Origin: an uncultured Erysipelotrichaceae bacterium
GTDB taxonomy: Bacteria; Bacillota_I; Bacilli_A; RFN20; CAG-826
Assembly: GCA_902763555.1 (NCBI GenBank)
Contig: CACWSI010000006.1
Span: 1-43,097 of the forward strand
Direction of reading: 5' to 3'
Length of the DNA stretch: 43,097 nucleotides
Part shown: one piece after another, positions 8,350 to 16,737 of the stretch
Layout of the letters: every line of letters starts with the position of its first letter
Numbering within the stretch: the first letter of the stretch is position 1
The notes under the pieces: model-generated
What the model was told of the DNA's origin: nothing
What the model saw: the letters and a program-made list of their open reading frames with translations, nothing else
Database searches by the model: none
Program-made: the position numbers and the translations under genes

Positions 8350-8736
8350 ATGGAAAGAAAAACAGAAGCGAGAACCGTCATTCAAGGCGTCGTTGTCTCT
8401 GATAAAAACGCTAAGACAATCGTCGTCCTAGTTGAAACTCACAAAAGACACTCAAAATACGGCAAACGTGTTAAATACGGTAAAAAGTATTACGCACATG
8501 ATGAAGAAAACGCCGCCAAAGTTGGCGATACAGTCACCATCATGGCCACCCGTAAATTAAGTGCGACAAAACGCTGGAGATTAGTCTCCATCGATAAGAA
8601 AGCGGAATTATCCGTCAAAGAAGCTGAAGCTGAATTAAAAGAAGAAATCATCGAAGCTGAAGCCGCTGCTGAAGCTGCTACCGCTAAAGATGAAGCCCCA
8701 GCTGAAGAACCAAAAGAAGAAAAGGAGGCCGAATAG
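8350..8736 (+). CDS. rpsQ: 30S ribosomal protein S17 with acidic C-terminal tail, 128 aa
   Basis: The S17 OB-fold core occupies about residues 1-87: [28 protein letters not shown] and [21 protein letters not shown]. About 40 further residues are rich in Glu, Ala and Lys and form a predicted helical or disordered acidic tail. The usual length is 85-90. The ribosome-binding site AGGAGG is good. The tail contains the ribosome-binding site (AAAGGAGG) for rplN, whose ATG lies 3 nt past the stop. Confidence 0.96.
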   Translation: MERKTEARTVIQGVVVSDKNAKTIVVLVETHKRHSKYGKRVKYGKKYYAHDEENAAKVGDTVTIMATRKLSATKRWRLVSIDKKAELSVKEAEAELKEEIIEAEAAAEAATAKDEAPAEEPKEEKEAE

Positions 8737-8739
8737 TTT

Positions 8740-9117
8740 ATGATCCAGAAGGAAACAAACCTTGTTGTCGCTGACAACTCCGGTGCCAGAAGCGTTCGTG
8801 CTTTCACTCTCTATGGTGGTTCAACCCGTAAGAGCAGTAGTGTTGGTGACGTCATCTTATGTGCCGTCAAAGACGCTATCCCAAACGGTAAAGTTAAAAA
8901 AGGCGATGTCGTCAGATGCGTCATCGTGAGAACCAAAAAGGCTATCGGTCGTCGCGATGGCTCAACAATTGCCTTTGATGACAATGCTGTTGTAGTTATT
9001 AATGATGATAACGCGCCTGTAGGTACACGTGTGTTCGGCCCTGTTGCTAGAGAACTCCGTGAAAAGGGTATTGAAGGATTCATGAAAATTGTCTCCCTCG
9101 CCCCAGAAGTGTTATAA
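8740..9117 (+). CDS. rplN: 50S ribosomal protein L14, 125 aa
   Basis: L14 lies at the subunit interface. [40 protein letters not shown] and the C-terminal GPVARELRE with [12 protein letters not shown] identify the family. Length is normal. The gene follows rpsQ and precedes rplX, as in Bacillus. Confidence 0.98.
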   Translation: MIQKETNLVVADNSGARSVRAFTLYGGSTRKSSSVGDVILCAVKDAIPNGKVKKGDVVRCVIVRTKKAIGRRDGSTIAFDDNAVVVINDDNAPVGTRVFGPVARELREKGIEGFMKIVSLAPEVL

Positions 9118-9130
9118 GGAGGAAGAACGT

Positions 9131-9436
9131 ATGAATCTTGTTAAAGGTGACAAAGTAGTCGTTATTGCCGGTAAAGATAAAGGCAAACAAGGCACAATTC
9201 AAAAAGTGATTCCTGAACAAAATCGTGTTGTCGTTGAAGGCGTCAACATCCGCAAAAAATGCAATAAGCCAACACAAAAGAACCCAGATGGTGGCATCGT
9301 TGAAATCTATGCCCCAATTGATGCTTCTAACGTCATGTTGGTTGACCCAAAGACCAAAAAGCCAACCAAAATTGGCCACAAAGAAGTCAAGGGTAAAAAA
9401 GTCCGTTATGCTAAAGCAAGCGGCACAGTGTTATAA
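9131..9436 (+). CDS. rplX: 50S ribosomal protein L24, 101 aa
   Basis: L24 initiates 50S assembly. The KOW motif [18 protein letters not shown] and the downstream [17 protein letters not shown] segment are diagnostic. The reading frame is open further upstream, but the ATG at 9131 is 9 nt after GGAGG and gives the normal L24 N-terminus and length; an earlier start would overlap rplN by about 30 nt. Position between rplN and rplE is canonical. Confidence 0.97.
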   Translation: MNLVKGDKVVVIAGKDKGKQGTIQKVIPEQNRVVVEGVNIRKKCNKPTQKNPDGGIVEIYAPIDASNVMLVDPKTKKPTKIGHKEVKGKKVRYAKASGTVL

Positions 9437-9450
9437 GGAGGAAAGCTGAA

Positions 9451-10134
9451 ATGGCTGAAGAATTAAAAGAAAAGAAAGCTCCTGCTAAGAAAGCTGCTCC
9501 TAAAGCTGCGCCAAAAGCGGAAGCTGCTGCTGAAGAAGCTCCAAAAGCCCCAAAAGCTAAGAAAGCTTCTACTGGCAACAAGAAAGCTGCTATCATCTCT
9601 CGTGTTCAAGTCAAATATGAAAACGAAGTTCGTAAAGCTTTATTAGAAAAATATCAATATTCTTCCACAATGCAAATTCCTGCGTTAAGCAAAATCGTCA
9701 TCAACATTGGTGTCGGTGATGCTACACAAGATAGCAAGAAGTTAGAAGAAGCGGTCAGTGAATTAACATTAATCTCTGGCCAAAAACCAATCATCACAAA
9801 GGCGAAAAAGTCTATCGCTACCTTCAAATTAAGAGAAGGTCAAGAAATCGGTTGTAAGGTCACACTTCGTGGTCTTAGAATGTACGACTTCTTCGATAAG
9901 TTAGTCTCTATCGCCTTACCACGTGTCCGTGACTTCCGTGGCGTCAGCAAAAACGCTTTCGATGGTCGTGGTAACTACACACTTGGTATTAAAGAACAAT
10001 TAATCTTCCCTGAAATCGATTACGATAAAGTGGCGAAGGTTCGTGGTATGGATATCGTTATCGTTACCACCGCTAAAAACGATGCGGAAGCGTATACCTT
10101 ATTAGATTTATTAGGTATGCCATTCCACAGATAG
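9451..10134 (+). CDS. rplE: 50S ribosomal protein L5 with Lys/Ala/Pro N-terminal extension, 227 aa
   Basis: L5 binds 5S rRNA and contacts the 30S head and P-site tRNA. The core starts near residue 50 and has [43 protein letters not shown] and the [11 protein letters not shown] ending. The usual length is about 180, so roughly the first 45 residues (KKAAPKA-type repeats) are extra. The start at 9451 follows AGGAGGAAA with good spacing and no better internal start exists. The extension resembles that of L22. Confidence 0.96.
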   Translation: MAEELKEKKAPAKKAAPKAAPKAEAAAEEAPKAPKAKKASTGNKKAAIISRVQVKYENEVRKALLEKYQYSSTMQIPALSKIVINIGVGDATQDSKKLEEAVSELTLISGQKPIITKAKKSIATFKLREGQEIGCKVTLRGLRMYDFFDKLVSIALPRVRDFRGVSKNAFDGRGNYTLGIKEQLIFPEIDYDKVAKVRGMDIVIVTTAKNDAEAYTLLDLLGMPFHR

Positions 10135-10152
10135 AAAGGAGTTCACAGTATT

Positions 10153-10311
10153 ATGGCAAAGACAAGTCAAAAAGTCAGACAATCTCGCCCACAAAAATAT
10201 AAAGTTCGTGAATACACACGTTGCGAACGCTGTGGACGTCCACATTCTGTTTATAGCAAATTCCATTTATGCCGTATCTGCTTAAGAGAATTAGCCTATA
10301 AAGGTGACTGA
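10153..10311 (+). CDS. rpsN: 30S ribosomal protein S14, Cys4 zinc type, C-terminally shortened, 52 aa
   Basis: This is the short zinc-binding S14 found in Gram-positives. CERCG and CRIC supply the four Cys ligands, and [14 protein letters not shown] and [13 protein letters not shown] match closely. The homologous Bacillus protein is 61 residues and ends with a conserved KKASW-type tail. Here the protein stops at AYKGD (TGA at 10309-10311), about nine residues short. The last eight bases overlap the GTG start of rpsH. Reading TGA as Trp would not restore the tail, since the next codons spell unrelated residues. The start follows an AAAGGAG site. Confidence 0.93.
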   Translation: MAKTSQKVRQSRPQKYKVREYTRCERCGRPHSVYSKFHLCRICLRELAYKGD

Positions 10312-10690
10312 TCCAATTGCGGATATGCTTACCCGCATTAGAAACGCAAACGCGTTAAAATATGAATCTGTGAAGATGCCTTCTAGCAAGATGAAAGTCG
10401 AAATTGCTAAGATTCTCAAAGAAGAAGGCTTTATCGCTGATTACAAAGTCACTGGTAAAGTGAAAAAAGAATTAGCTATTACCTTAAAGTACTTCAATGG
10501 TGAAAGAGTTATCTCCGGTTTGAAGAAAATCTCTAAACCAGGTCTCAGAGTCAACGTTGGCTTTGAAAAATTACCAAAAGTTCTTAAAGGTTTAGGTATC
10601 GCAATTATTTCCACCTCCCAAGGTGTTATGACTGATTCAAAAGCCAGAACACTTGGCATCGGTGGTGAAGTAATTTGCTACGTCTGGTAA
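10304..10690 (+). CDS. rpsH: 30S ribosomal protein S8, 128 aa
   Basis: S8 is a primary 16S rRNA binder and a known autoregulator of the spc operon in E. coli. [23 protein letters not shown]-like KPGLRVN and the C-terminal [11 protein letters not shown] are diagnostic. The start is a GTG at 10304 that sits inside the end of rpsN; the conserved [14 protein letters not shown] beginning requires it. No clear Shine-Dalgarno sequence precedes the GTG, only a weak AAGAGA about 12 nt upstream, so translation probably depends on coupling to rpsN. Confidence 0.96.
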   Translation: MTDPIADMLTRIRNANALKYESVKMPSSKMKVEIAKILKEEGFIADYKVTGKVKKELAITLKYFNGERVISGLKKISKPGLRVNVGFEKLPKVLKGLGIAIISTSQGVMTDSKARTLGIGGEVICYVW

Positions 10691-10706
10691 TAGGAGGAAA
10701 TGAGTC

Positions 10707-11252
10707 ATGTCACGTATTGGTAACAAACACATTGATCTCCCAGCCGGAGTCACAGTGAGTGAAGATAATGGTTTCGCCATTGTCAAAGGCCCAAAAGGCG
10801 AACTCAAAGTGAAATTAAATAAAGGTATTCAAATGAACGTTGAAGGTAGCATCGTTACATTCAAACGTGAAAATGAAACCAAACAAGTTAAACAAAACCA
10901 TGGTACAGTTCGTGCTAATGTCCACAATGCTGTCGTCGGTGTTTCCGAAGGCTACAAGAAGACCTTAGAAATGAGAGGTATCGGTTACAAAGCTCAAATG
11001 AAAGGCCAAGCCGTTGAAATTTGGGCCGGTTATAGCCACACAGTGGTTATTAACCCAGAAGAAGGCGTCAAAATCACATTACCTAACGCCACTGATATTG
11101 AAGTCGAAGGTATTGATAAACAAAAAGTTGGTCAAACCGCGGCCTTAATTCGTGAAGTACGTACACCAGAACCATATCTTGGTAAAGGTATTCGTTACAA
11201 AGACGAAGTGGTCATCACTAAAGAAGGTAAGCGCGCTGGCGCTGGTAAGTAA
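10707..11252 (+). CDS. rplF: 50S ribosomal protein L6, 181 aa
   Basis: L6 sits near the factor-binding site. MSRIGNKHIDLPAGV, VKGPKGEL, the second repeat's GIGYKAQMKG and the C-terminal EPYLGKGIRYKDE are typical. Length is normal. A good AGGAGG precedes the ATG. The gene follows rpsH and precedes rplR as expected. Confidence 0.98.
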   Translation: MSRIGNKHIDLPAGVTVSEDNGFAIVKGPKGELKVKLNKGIQMNVEGSIVTFKRENETKQVKQNHGTVRANVHNAVVGVSEGYKKTLEMRGIGYKAQMKGQAVEIWAGYSHTVVINPEEGVKITLPNATDIEVEGIDKQKVGQTAALIREVRTPEPYLGKGIRYKDEVVITKEGKRAGAGK

Positions 11253-11269
11253 GATAGGAGGTAAGAGTT

Positions 11270-11626
11270 ATGACAACAAAACCAAGCAAAAATGTTTCTC
11301 GTTTAAGAAGACATGCTCGTGTGAGAAAGAAAGTTTCTGGCACTGCCGAAACACCAAGACTCTGTCTCTATCGTTCTAACAAAAATATTGAAGCTCAAAT
11401 TATTGATGACGTTAAAGGCGTTACATTAGTTGCTTCCTCATCCATGACCTTAAAGTTAGAAAATGGTAGCAACGTTGAAGCCGCCGCCGCTGTCGGTAAA
11501 GATATCGCTGAAAAAGCTTTAGCCAAAAAGATTAAGAACGTTGTCTTCGATAGAAGTGGTTACATCTATCATGGCCGCGTTAAGGCTTTAGCCGAAGCCG
11601 CTCGTGAAGCTGGCTTAGTGTTCTAA
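11270..11626 (+). CDS. rplR: 50S ribosomal protein L18, 118 aa
   Basis: L18 binds 5S rRNA with L5. The [21 protein letters not shown] beginning and the C-terminal [22 protein letters not shown] segment are diagnostic. Length is normal. AGGAGG precedes the ATG at 11270. Its stop overlaps an ATG (11626) that is in frame with rpsE but has no ribosome-binding site. Confidence 0.97.
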   Translation: MTTKPSKNVSRLRRHARVRKKVSGTAETPRLCLYRSNKNIEAQIIDDVKGVTLVASSSMTLKLENGSNVEAAAAVGKDIAEKALAKKIKNVVFDRSGYIYHGRVKALAEAAREAGLVF

Positions 11627-11640
11627 TGGAGGAAAAGACA

Positions 11641-12279
11641 ATGGAAGAAGAAAAGAAAGTTGAAGCAGTCGCTGAACAAGCTGCTGCAGAAGCCGCTCCA
11701 GAAGCTGCTCCACAAGAACAAAATCAACAACCTCGTGAAAGACGTGAACGTCGTGATAACAGACGTGGCGATCGTAAAGGTGGCCCACGTGAAAGACGTG
11801 AACGCAGAGACGAACCAAAAGAATTTGAAGAACGTGTTGTTTTCATCAACAGAGTTAGCAAAACCGTTAAAGGTGGTCGTCGTATGAAATTCACCGCCCT
11901 CGTGGTTATCGGTGATCATAAAGGCCGTTACGGTTTCGCCGTTGGTAAAGCTGCTGAAGTTCCAGATGCCATTAAGAAAGCTAGTGAAGCTGCAAAGAAG
12001 AATCTCTTCAAACTTCACCTCGTGAAAGGTCAAACAATCTCTCACGAAATCGTTGGCAAATACGGTGCTTGTAACGTTTACTTAAAACCAGCCCCAGAAG
12101 GTACTGGTATCATCGCTGGTGGTCCAGTGAGAGCTATCCTCGAACTCGCCGGTGTTCAAAACGTTTGCAGTAAGGTCTATGGTTCCCGTGCTCCAATCAA
12201 TATCATTAGAGCGACAAACCAAGGCTTGAACAACCTCAAGAGCTACAAAGTTATGAAAGAACTTCGTGGCAAAGAATAA
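11641..12279 (+). CDS. rpsE: 30S ribosomal protein S5 with charged N-terminal extension, 212 aa
   Basis: S5 contributes to decoding accuracy. The core starts near residue 58 ([22 protein letters not shown]), followed by [28 protein letters not shown] and [14 protein letters not shown]. The usual length is about 166. The first 55 or so residues are acidic/Ala-rich and then Arg/Glu-rich with two RERRERRD copies. The start chosen is the ATG at 11641, 8 nt after GGAGG (11628-11632). A further upstream in-frame ATG at 11626 overlaps the rplR stop and lacks a ribosome-binding site. Confidence 0.95.
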   Translation: MEEEKKVEAVAEQAAAEAAPEAAPQEQNQQPRERRERRDNRRGDRKGGPRERRERRDEPKEFEERVVFINRVSKTVKGGRRMKFTALVVIGDHKGRYGFAVGKAAEVPDAIKKASEAAKKNLFKLHLVKGQTISHEIVGKYGACNVYLKPAPEGTGIIAGGPVRAILELAGVQNVCSKVYGSRAPINIIRATNQGLNNLKSYKVMKELRGKE

Positions 12280-12322
12280 ACTAATAATTATTCCTTATTA
12301 AATAGAAATAGGAGGTGCATTT

Positions 12323-12763
12323 ATGAAACTACATGAACTTCAAGCAACAGAAGGTAGCCGTTTCGAACACTACCGCAAAGGCCGTGGCCTTGGTAGCGGA
12401 AACGGAAAAACTGCTGGTAAAGGTCACAAAGGTCAAAACGCCCGTAGTGGTGGCGGTGTTGCCTTAGGTTTCGAAGGTGGTCAATTACCACTTTGGAGAG
12501 CCTTACCAAAACGTGGCTTTAAGAATGTTAATCATGTCAATTATGCAACCATCAATGTTTCTGCCTTAGAAAGATTCGAAGACGGAACAGTGGTTACTCC
12601 AGCCTTATTAAAAGAAGTCGGTTTACTCAAAAAAGAATATAATGGATTAAAAGTCTTAGGTAATGGTAAGTTAACCAAAAAGTTAACAGTCCAAGCTCAA
12701 GCCTTCTCCAAAACTGCTGAAGCCGCAATTAATGAAGCTGGTGGCAAAATTGAGGTGATCTAA
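12323..12763 (+). CDS. rplO: 50S ribosomal protein L15, 146 aa
   Basis: L15 is an assembly protein. The N-terminal [20 protein letters not shown] glycine-rich arm, [10 protein letters not shown] and [17 protein letters not shown] are diagnostic. Length is normal. AGGAGG precedes the ATG. In Bacillus, rpmD (L30) lies between rpsE and rplO; here only 43 nt of AT-rich sequence occupy that place and no L30 is encoded. The stop is 1 nt before secY. Confidence 0.97.
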   Translation: MKLHELQATEGSRFEHYRKGRGLGSGNGKTAGKGHKGQNARSGGGVALGFEGGQLPLWRALPKRGFKNVNHVNYATINVSALERFEDGTVVTPALLKEVGLLKKEYNGLKVLGNGKLTKKLTVQAQAFSKTAEAAINEAGGKIEVI

Positions 12764-12764
12764 T

Positions 12765-14138
12765 ATGAAAAAGCTAATTAACATCCTCAAGAATAAAGAG
12801 ATTATGGGTCGTATCGTCTTTACGATCATGATCCTCTTCATCTTCCGTTTAGGTGCGCAAGTTACCGTTCCAGGTGTCTCAATTCCTGAATCGAGTAACT
12901 TAGCTAGCGCTCTTAACGATAATGGTGCTTTATCACTCATGAACTTACTTGGTGGTGGAACCTTACAAAGCTTCTCCATCTTCGCGTTAGGCGTGAGTCC
13001 TTACATCACCGCGCAAATTATCGTTCAATTATTGTCCACTGACGTCTTACCAGCCTTAACTGAGTTAAAACGTCAAGGTCAATACGGAAGAAAGAAAATT
13101 GAAATGGCCACACGTTACTTAACATTAATGTTAGGTGCTGTTCAAGCGTATGGCATTGTCAAAACAATGGAATCCCAAACTCTTATTGAGTTCCATGTTG
13201 CAGAAAACGCTCCATGGTTAACATATATCTATGTGATCTTGATCTTACTCGCCGGCACCATGCTCGTCATGTGGCTCGGTGACCAAATCTCCACAAAAGG
13301 TATTGGTAATGGTATTTCCATGATCATCTTCGCCGGTATCGTCAGTTCATTACCATCACAAATGGTCAATGCCTGGGTTAACTGGTGTGATCCATCAAAA
13401 ACAGCTGCCGGTGAAGGCGCGACAATCGCGGGCTGGTTCCAGTTCTTACTATATGTATTTGCTTACTTGCTCATTATTGCCTTCGTCACATTCATCGAGC
13501 TATCAAAAAGAAAAATTCCAGTGCAACATTCTGGAAAGGGTGGCGGCCAAACTCAAAGTATGGCGCGTGCCTCATTCTTACCAATTAAAATTAACTCCGC
13601 CGGTGTTATTCCTGTCATCTTCGCGAGTTCCATCTTAATGGCGCCACAAGTCATTATGGCATTCGTCGATACAGAAAATGGCATGAACGCACCATGGCTT
13701 AAAATCTTCTCCACCTCCGAGTTATTCGACAATGGTGGATGGTACATGCCTTGGGGTTTAATTATGTACATCATTCTCATCATCGCGTTCTCATTCTTCT
13801 ATGCGAACTTGCAAATCAATCCGCAACAACTCGCTGAGAACTTCCAAAAGAACGGTTCCTATATTCCAGGTATCCGTCCAGGTAACGAAACAGAACGTTA
13901 CGTGAGAAAGGTCTTAAACCGTATCACCGTTATTGGTGCTATCGCGTTAGCCTTCATTGCCGCCTTACCACCTGTCTTAACAATGACTGGCGTGTTCGGT
14001 GACAACCATTCCTTAGCTTTAGGTGGCACTGGCCTCATCATCGTCGTTGGTGTTGCTCTCGAACTCAACTCTCAAATCGATGGCTTACTCGCTGGTAAGT
14101 CCTTCGAAGAAGTTGTCGCTGCTGGAGGTCAAGGCTAA
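12765..14138 (+). CDS. secY: Preprotein translocase subunit SecY, 457 aa
   Basis: SecY forms the membrane channel for secretion and membrane-protein insertion. The sequence has about ten hydrophobic segments starting near residue 15, the GVSPYITAQIIVQLL segment of helix 2, LGDQISTKGIGNGISM, and the cytoplasmic loop with IPVQHSGK. The C-terminal loop GSYIPGIRPG is also typical. It keeps the L15-SecY-Adk order of Bacillus, with the ribosome-binding site inside the rplO end. The stop overlaps adk by one base (TAATG). It would export the two lipoproteins in this window. Confidence 0.98.
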   Translation: MKKLINILKNKEIMGRIVFTIMILFIFRLGAQVTVPGVSIPESSNLASALNDNGALSLMNLLGGGTLQSFSIFALGVSPYITAQIIVQLLSTDVLPALTELKRQGQYGRKKIEMATRYLTLMLGAVQAYGIVKTMESQTLIEFHVAENAPWLTYIYVILILLAGTMLVMWLGDQISTKGIGNGISMIIFAGIVSSLPSQMVNAWVNWCDPSKTAAGEGATIAGWFQFLLYVFAYLLIIAFVTFIELSKRKIPVQHSGKGGGQTQSMARASFLPIKINSAGVIPVIFASSILMAPQVIMAFVDTENGMNAPWLKIFSTSELFDNGGWYMPWGLIMYIILIIAFSFFYANLQINPQQLAENFQKNGSYIPGIRPGNETERYVRKVLNRITVIGAIALAFIAALPPVLTMTGVFGDNHSLALGGTGLIIVVGVALELNSQIDGLLAGKSFEEVVAAGGQG

Positions 14139-14785
14139 TGAAAAGAAACATTATTCTCATGGGCCCTCCTGGTGCAGGTAAGGGCACGTTAGCTAAACAA
14201 CTAATCGCTTTGGGCTTTGTCCATATCTCCACAGGTGATATGTTCAGAGAAGCCATCAAAGCCGGTACCGAACTCGGTAAATTAGCCGATAGTTATATCA
14301 AGCATGGGGATCTTGTTCCTGACGAAGTAACAATCGGTCTTGTGAGGGAACGTCTCTTGCAAGACGATTGTGCAAACGGATTTCTCTTAGATGGTTTCCC
14401 AAGAACCACGCCACAAGCGGAAGCTCTTGAGAAACTCACTAAAGAAATAAACCGTCCAATCGATGTTGTGATCAACTTAGATTGTGACAAAAACGAATTA
14501 GTGAGACGCATTGGTGGTCGTCGCGTTTGTAAAAATTGTGGCGCGCCATATCACGTCGATACCTTTAAACCAAAAGTTGATGGTGTTTGTGATTTATGCG
14601 GAGGCCCTCTCTATCAACGTAATGATGATAATGAGGAAGCCTTAAAGGTGAGATTAGCTCACTACACTAATCAAACAAAGCCACTTATTGATTTCTATCA
14701 AGAAAGAGGCTTGCTCGCTAACTTTGATTCTTTAAAGGGTAGCGAAGCATTATTCGATGAAATTGCAAAATTTCTTAAAAGTTAA
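14138..14785 (+). CDS. adk: Adenylate kinase, zinc-type LID, 215 aa
   Basis: Adenylate kinase interconverts ATP plus AMP and two ADP. The P-loop GPPGAGKGT is at residues 8-16, followed by HISTGDMFR and the FPRTTPQAEAL segment that binds AMP. The long LID domain has a Cys4 zinc site, CKNCGAPY and CDLCGG, as in Gram-positive enzymes. The start overlaps the secY stop (TAATG), implying coupled translation. Map follows 3 nt later. Confidence 0.98.
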   Translation: MKRNIILMGPPGAGKGTLAKQLIALGFVHISTGDMFREAIKAGTELGKLADSYIKHGDLVPDEVTIGLVRERLLQDDCANGFLLDGFPRTTPQAEALEKLTKEINRPIDVVINLDCDKNELVRRIGGRRVCKNCGAPYHVDTFKPKVDGVCDLCGGPLYQRNDDNEEALKVRLAHYTNQTKPLIDFYQERGLLANFDSLKGSEALFDEIAKFLKS

Positions 14786-14788
14786 CTT

Positions 14789-15562
14789 ATGATAATTGTC
14801 AAGTCACCAAGGGAAATAGAATTAATGAAAGAAGCTGGCAAATTAGTGGCCAAAGTCTTCGAGACAGTGGAGCCATTAATTAGACCAGGTATCTCAACTT
14901 ATGAGATTAACGAAATCGCCGAGAGAGTGATCTACGAAGGTGGTGGTAGTTGTCCATGTAAGGGCTACTATGACTATCCCGCAGGAACATGCGTCTCAGT
15001 GAATGAAACTTTAATTCATGGTATCCCATCCAAAAAGATTAAACTTCAAGATGGCGATATTGTCTCCCTTGATGTCGTGGCATGTCTTAAGGGATACTGT
15101 GCGGACGCCACTAGGACATTCATGGTGGGCACTTGTAAAGATAATGTCAAAGAGATTGTTAAAGTCTGTAAAGACGCATTCTATGAAGGCATTAAACAAG
15201 CTAAGCCAGGAAATAGAGTAGGGGACATCTCCGCCGCTATTCAGCATTATGTCGAATCTCATGGCTATAATGTGGCGCGTGACTTTACCGGTCATGGTAT
15301 TGGTAAAAGCATGCACGAAGATCCAAGCGTACCAAACTATGGCATCGCTGGTACTGGACCAATCTTGCAAAAGGGTTTCGCTCTTGCGATTGAACCAATG
15401 ATTCTTGAAGGTCGTAAAGATACAAGAATCTTAGGCGACGGTTGGACAGTCAAATCTAAAGATGGTAAATTAACTTGCCATTATGAAAACACCATCATTA
15501 TTACCGATGAGGGTAACGAAATTATTACTTTAACCGAAGGAGAAAAACAAACTAATGTCTAA
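14789..15562 (+). CDS. map: Methionine aminopeptidase type I, 257 aa
   Basis: This enzyme removes the initiator methionine. The metal ligands are visible in order: Asp in [11 protein letters not shown], Asp in CADATRTF, His in [12 protein letters not shown], Glu in AIEPMI and Glu in CHYENTI. The beginning [17 protein letters not shown] is typical. Length is normal. It is coupled to adk and its last codons overlap infA by 8 nt. The ribosome-binding site is not obvious. Confidence 0.97.
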   Translation: MIIVKSPREIELMKEAGKLVAKVFETVEPLIRPGISTYEINEIAERVIYEGGGSCPCKGYYDYPAGTCVSVNETLIHGIPSKKIKLQDGDIVSLDVVACLKGYCADATRTFMVGTCKDNVKEIVKVCKDAFYEGIKQAKPGNRVGDISAAIQHYVESHGYNVARDFTGHGIGKSMHEDPSVPNYGIAGTGPILQKGFALAIEPMILEGRKDTRILGDGWTVKSKDGKLTCHYENTIIITDEGNEIITLTEGEKQTNV

Positions 15563-15773
15563 AGCAGATGTCATCGAAGTTCAGGCGGTCGTCAAAGAGT
15601 GTTTACCAAATGCTTCATTTAAGGTAGAACTCGAAAACGGCGTCGTAATTCTGGCCACCGTTTCTGGCAAAATCCGTATGAATTACATACGCATTCTCCC
15701 AGGAGATAGAGTTACGGTAGAAATCTCGCCTTATGATTTAACACGGGGCCGTATCACTTATAGATTCAAGTAG
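15555..15773 (+). CDS. infA: Translation initiation factor IF-1, 72 aa
   Basis: IF-1 is a single OB-fold that binds the 30S A site. The sequence shows [36 protein letters not shown] and the C-terminal [15 protein letters not shown]. Length equals the norm. The ATG overlaps the map stop by 8 nt; a GAAGGAG site lies about 9 nt upstream inside map. The gene precedes rpmJ, as in Bacillus. Confidence 0.97.
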   Translation: MSKADVIEVQAVVKECLPNASFKVELENGVVILATVSGKIRMNYIRILPGDRVTVEISPYDLTRGRITYRFK

Positions 15774-15797
15774 AATCTAATTTAGGAGGAAAAAACT

Positions 15798-15911
15798 ATG
15801 AAAGTCAGACCTTCCGTCAAACCTATCTGTTCCAAGTGCAGAGTCATCAAAAGACATGGCAAAGTCATGGTCATTTGTTCTGATCCAAAGCACAAACAGA
15901 GACAAGGTTAA
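15798..15911 (+). CDS. rpmJ: 50S ribosomal protein L36, zinc-ribbon type, 37 aa
   Basis: The 37-residue protein has the normal L36 size, with zinc ligands Cys11, Cys14, Cys27 and His32. The [14 protein letters not shown] beginning and the KHKQRQG ending are diagnostic. The ATG follows TTTAGGAGGAAAAAAC with ideal spacing. Position between infA and rpsM is canonical. Confidence 0.97.
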   Translation: MKVRPSVKPICSKCRVIKRHGKVMVICSDPKHKQRQG

Positions 15912-15930
15912 TTTAGGAGGAAATTAGAAT

Positions 15931-16308
15931 ATGGCACGTATCGTTGGTGTTGATATTCCTAACGACAAACCAGTAGGTATCGCTCTTACCTACATCTATG
16001 GTATCGGTCGTTATACCGCAAAATTAATTTGCGACGGTGCTAAAGTTGATAGCACAATCAGAGTGAAAGATTTAACGGATGACCAATTAGGTGCAATCCG
16101 TAATGAAATCAGTAATTACAAAACCGAAGGTGATCTCCGTAGAGAAGTCGCCCTTAATATCAAACGTTTAACCGAAGTTGGTTGCTACCGTGGCACTCGC
16201 CATAGAAAAGGCTTACCAGTCAGAGGTCAAAGAACAAAAACAAACGCCAGAACTCGTAAAGGTCCACGTAAGACCATTGCTAACAAGAAGATGGCGCCAC
16301 AAGGTTAA
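15931..16308 (+). CDS. rpsM: 30S ribosomal protein S13, 125 aa
   Basis: S13 is in the 30S head and contacts L5 and P-site t[29 protein letters not shown] and the C-terminal [23 protein letters not shown] block are conserved; together they include the helix-hairpin-helix region. Length is slightly above 121. AGGAGG precedes the ATG. Confidence 0.97.
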   Translation: MARIVGVDIPNDKPVGIALTYIYGIGRYTAKLICDGAKVDSTIRVKDLTDDQLGAIRNEISNYKTEGDLRREVALNIKRLTEVGCYRGTRHRKGLPVRGQRTKTNARTRKGPRKTIANKKMAPQG

Positions 16309-16326
16309 TGAAAGGAGTATAGAATT

Positions 16327-16713
16327 ATGGCTAAAACAACAATTCGTAAAAAGAAAGTCAAACGTTCATTTACACGTGGTGTTGCCCATATCCACGCTAC
16401 TTTCAATAACACAATCGTCACAATCTGTGATGAACAAGGTAACGCCTTAGCCTGGAGCTCCGCTGGTGCAAACGGCTTCAAAGGTGCTAAAAAATCCACT
16501 CCATTCGCCGCTATGCAAGCTGCTGAAGCTGCTGGCAAAGCTGCTTATGAACAAGGTATTCGTCAAGTCGACGTCGATGTCAAAGGCCCAGGCCCAGGCC
16601 GTGAAGGTGCAATTCGTTCCCTCGCAGTTGCTGGCTTACAAGTCTTAAGCATCGTTGATACAACCCCCATCCCACACAATGGTTGCCGCCCACCAAAGAA
16701 ACCAAGAGGCTAA
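16327..16713 (+). CDS. rpsK: 30S ribosomal protein S11, 128 aa
   Basis: S11 lies on the 30S platform. [56 protein letters not shown] and the C-terminal [16 protein letters not shown] are diagnostic. Length is normal. It follows rpsM and precedes rpoA, the usual alpha-operon order when rpsD is located elsewhere. Confidence 0.98.
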   Translation: MAKTTIRKKKVKRSFTRGVAHIHATFNNTIVTICDEQGNALAWSSAGANGFKGAKKSTPFAAMQAAEAAGKAAYEQGIRQVDVDVKGPGPGREGAIRSLAVAGLQVLSIVDTTPIPHNGCRPPKKPRG

Positions 16714-16737
16714 TAACTTTAGGAGGTTATCAAATTT

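Noticed and set aside
9089-9130. Upstream extension of L24
   Set aside because: The ATG at 9131 has the ribosome-binding site and gives the conserved N-terminus.
10309-10350. TGA in rpsN read as Trp (Mycoplasma code)
   Set aside because: Read-through gives residues unlike the S14 tail, and ecfA2 also ends in TGA with ecfT starting there, so TGA is a stop.
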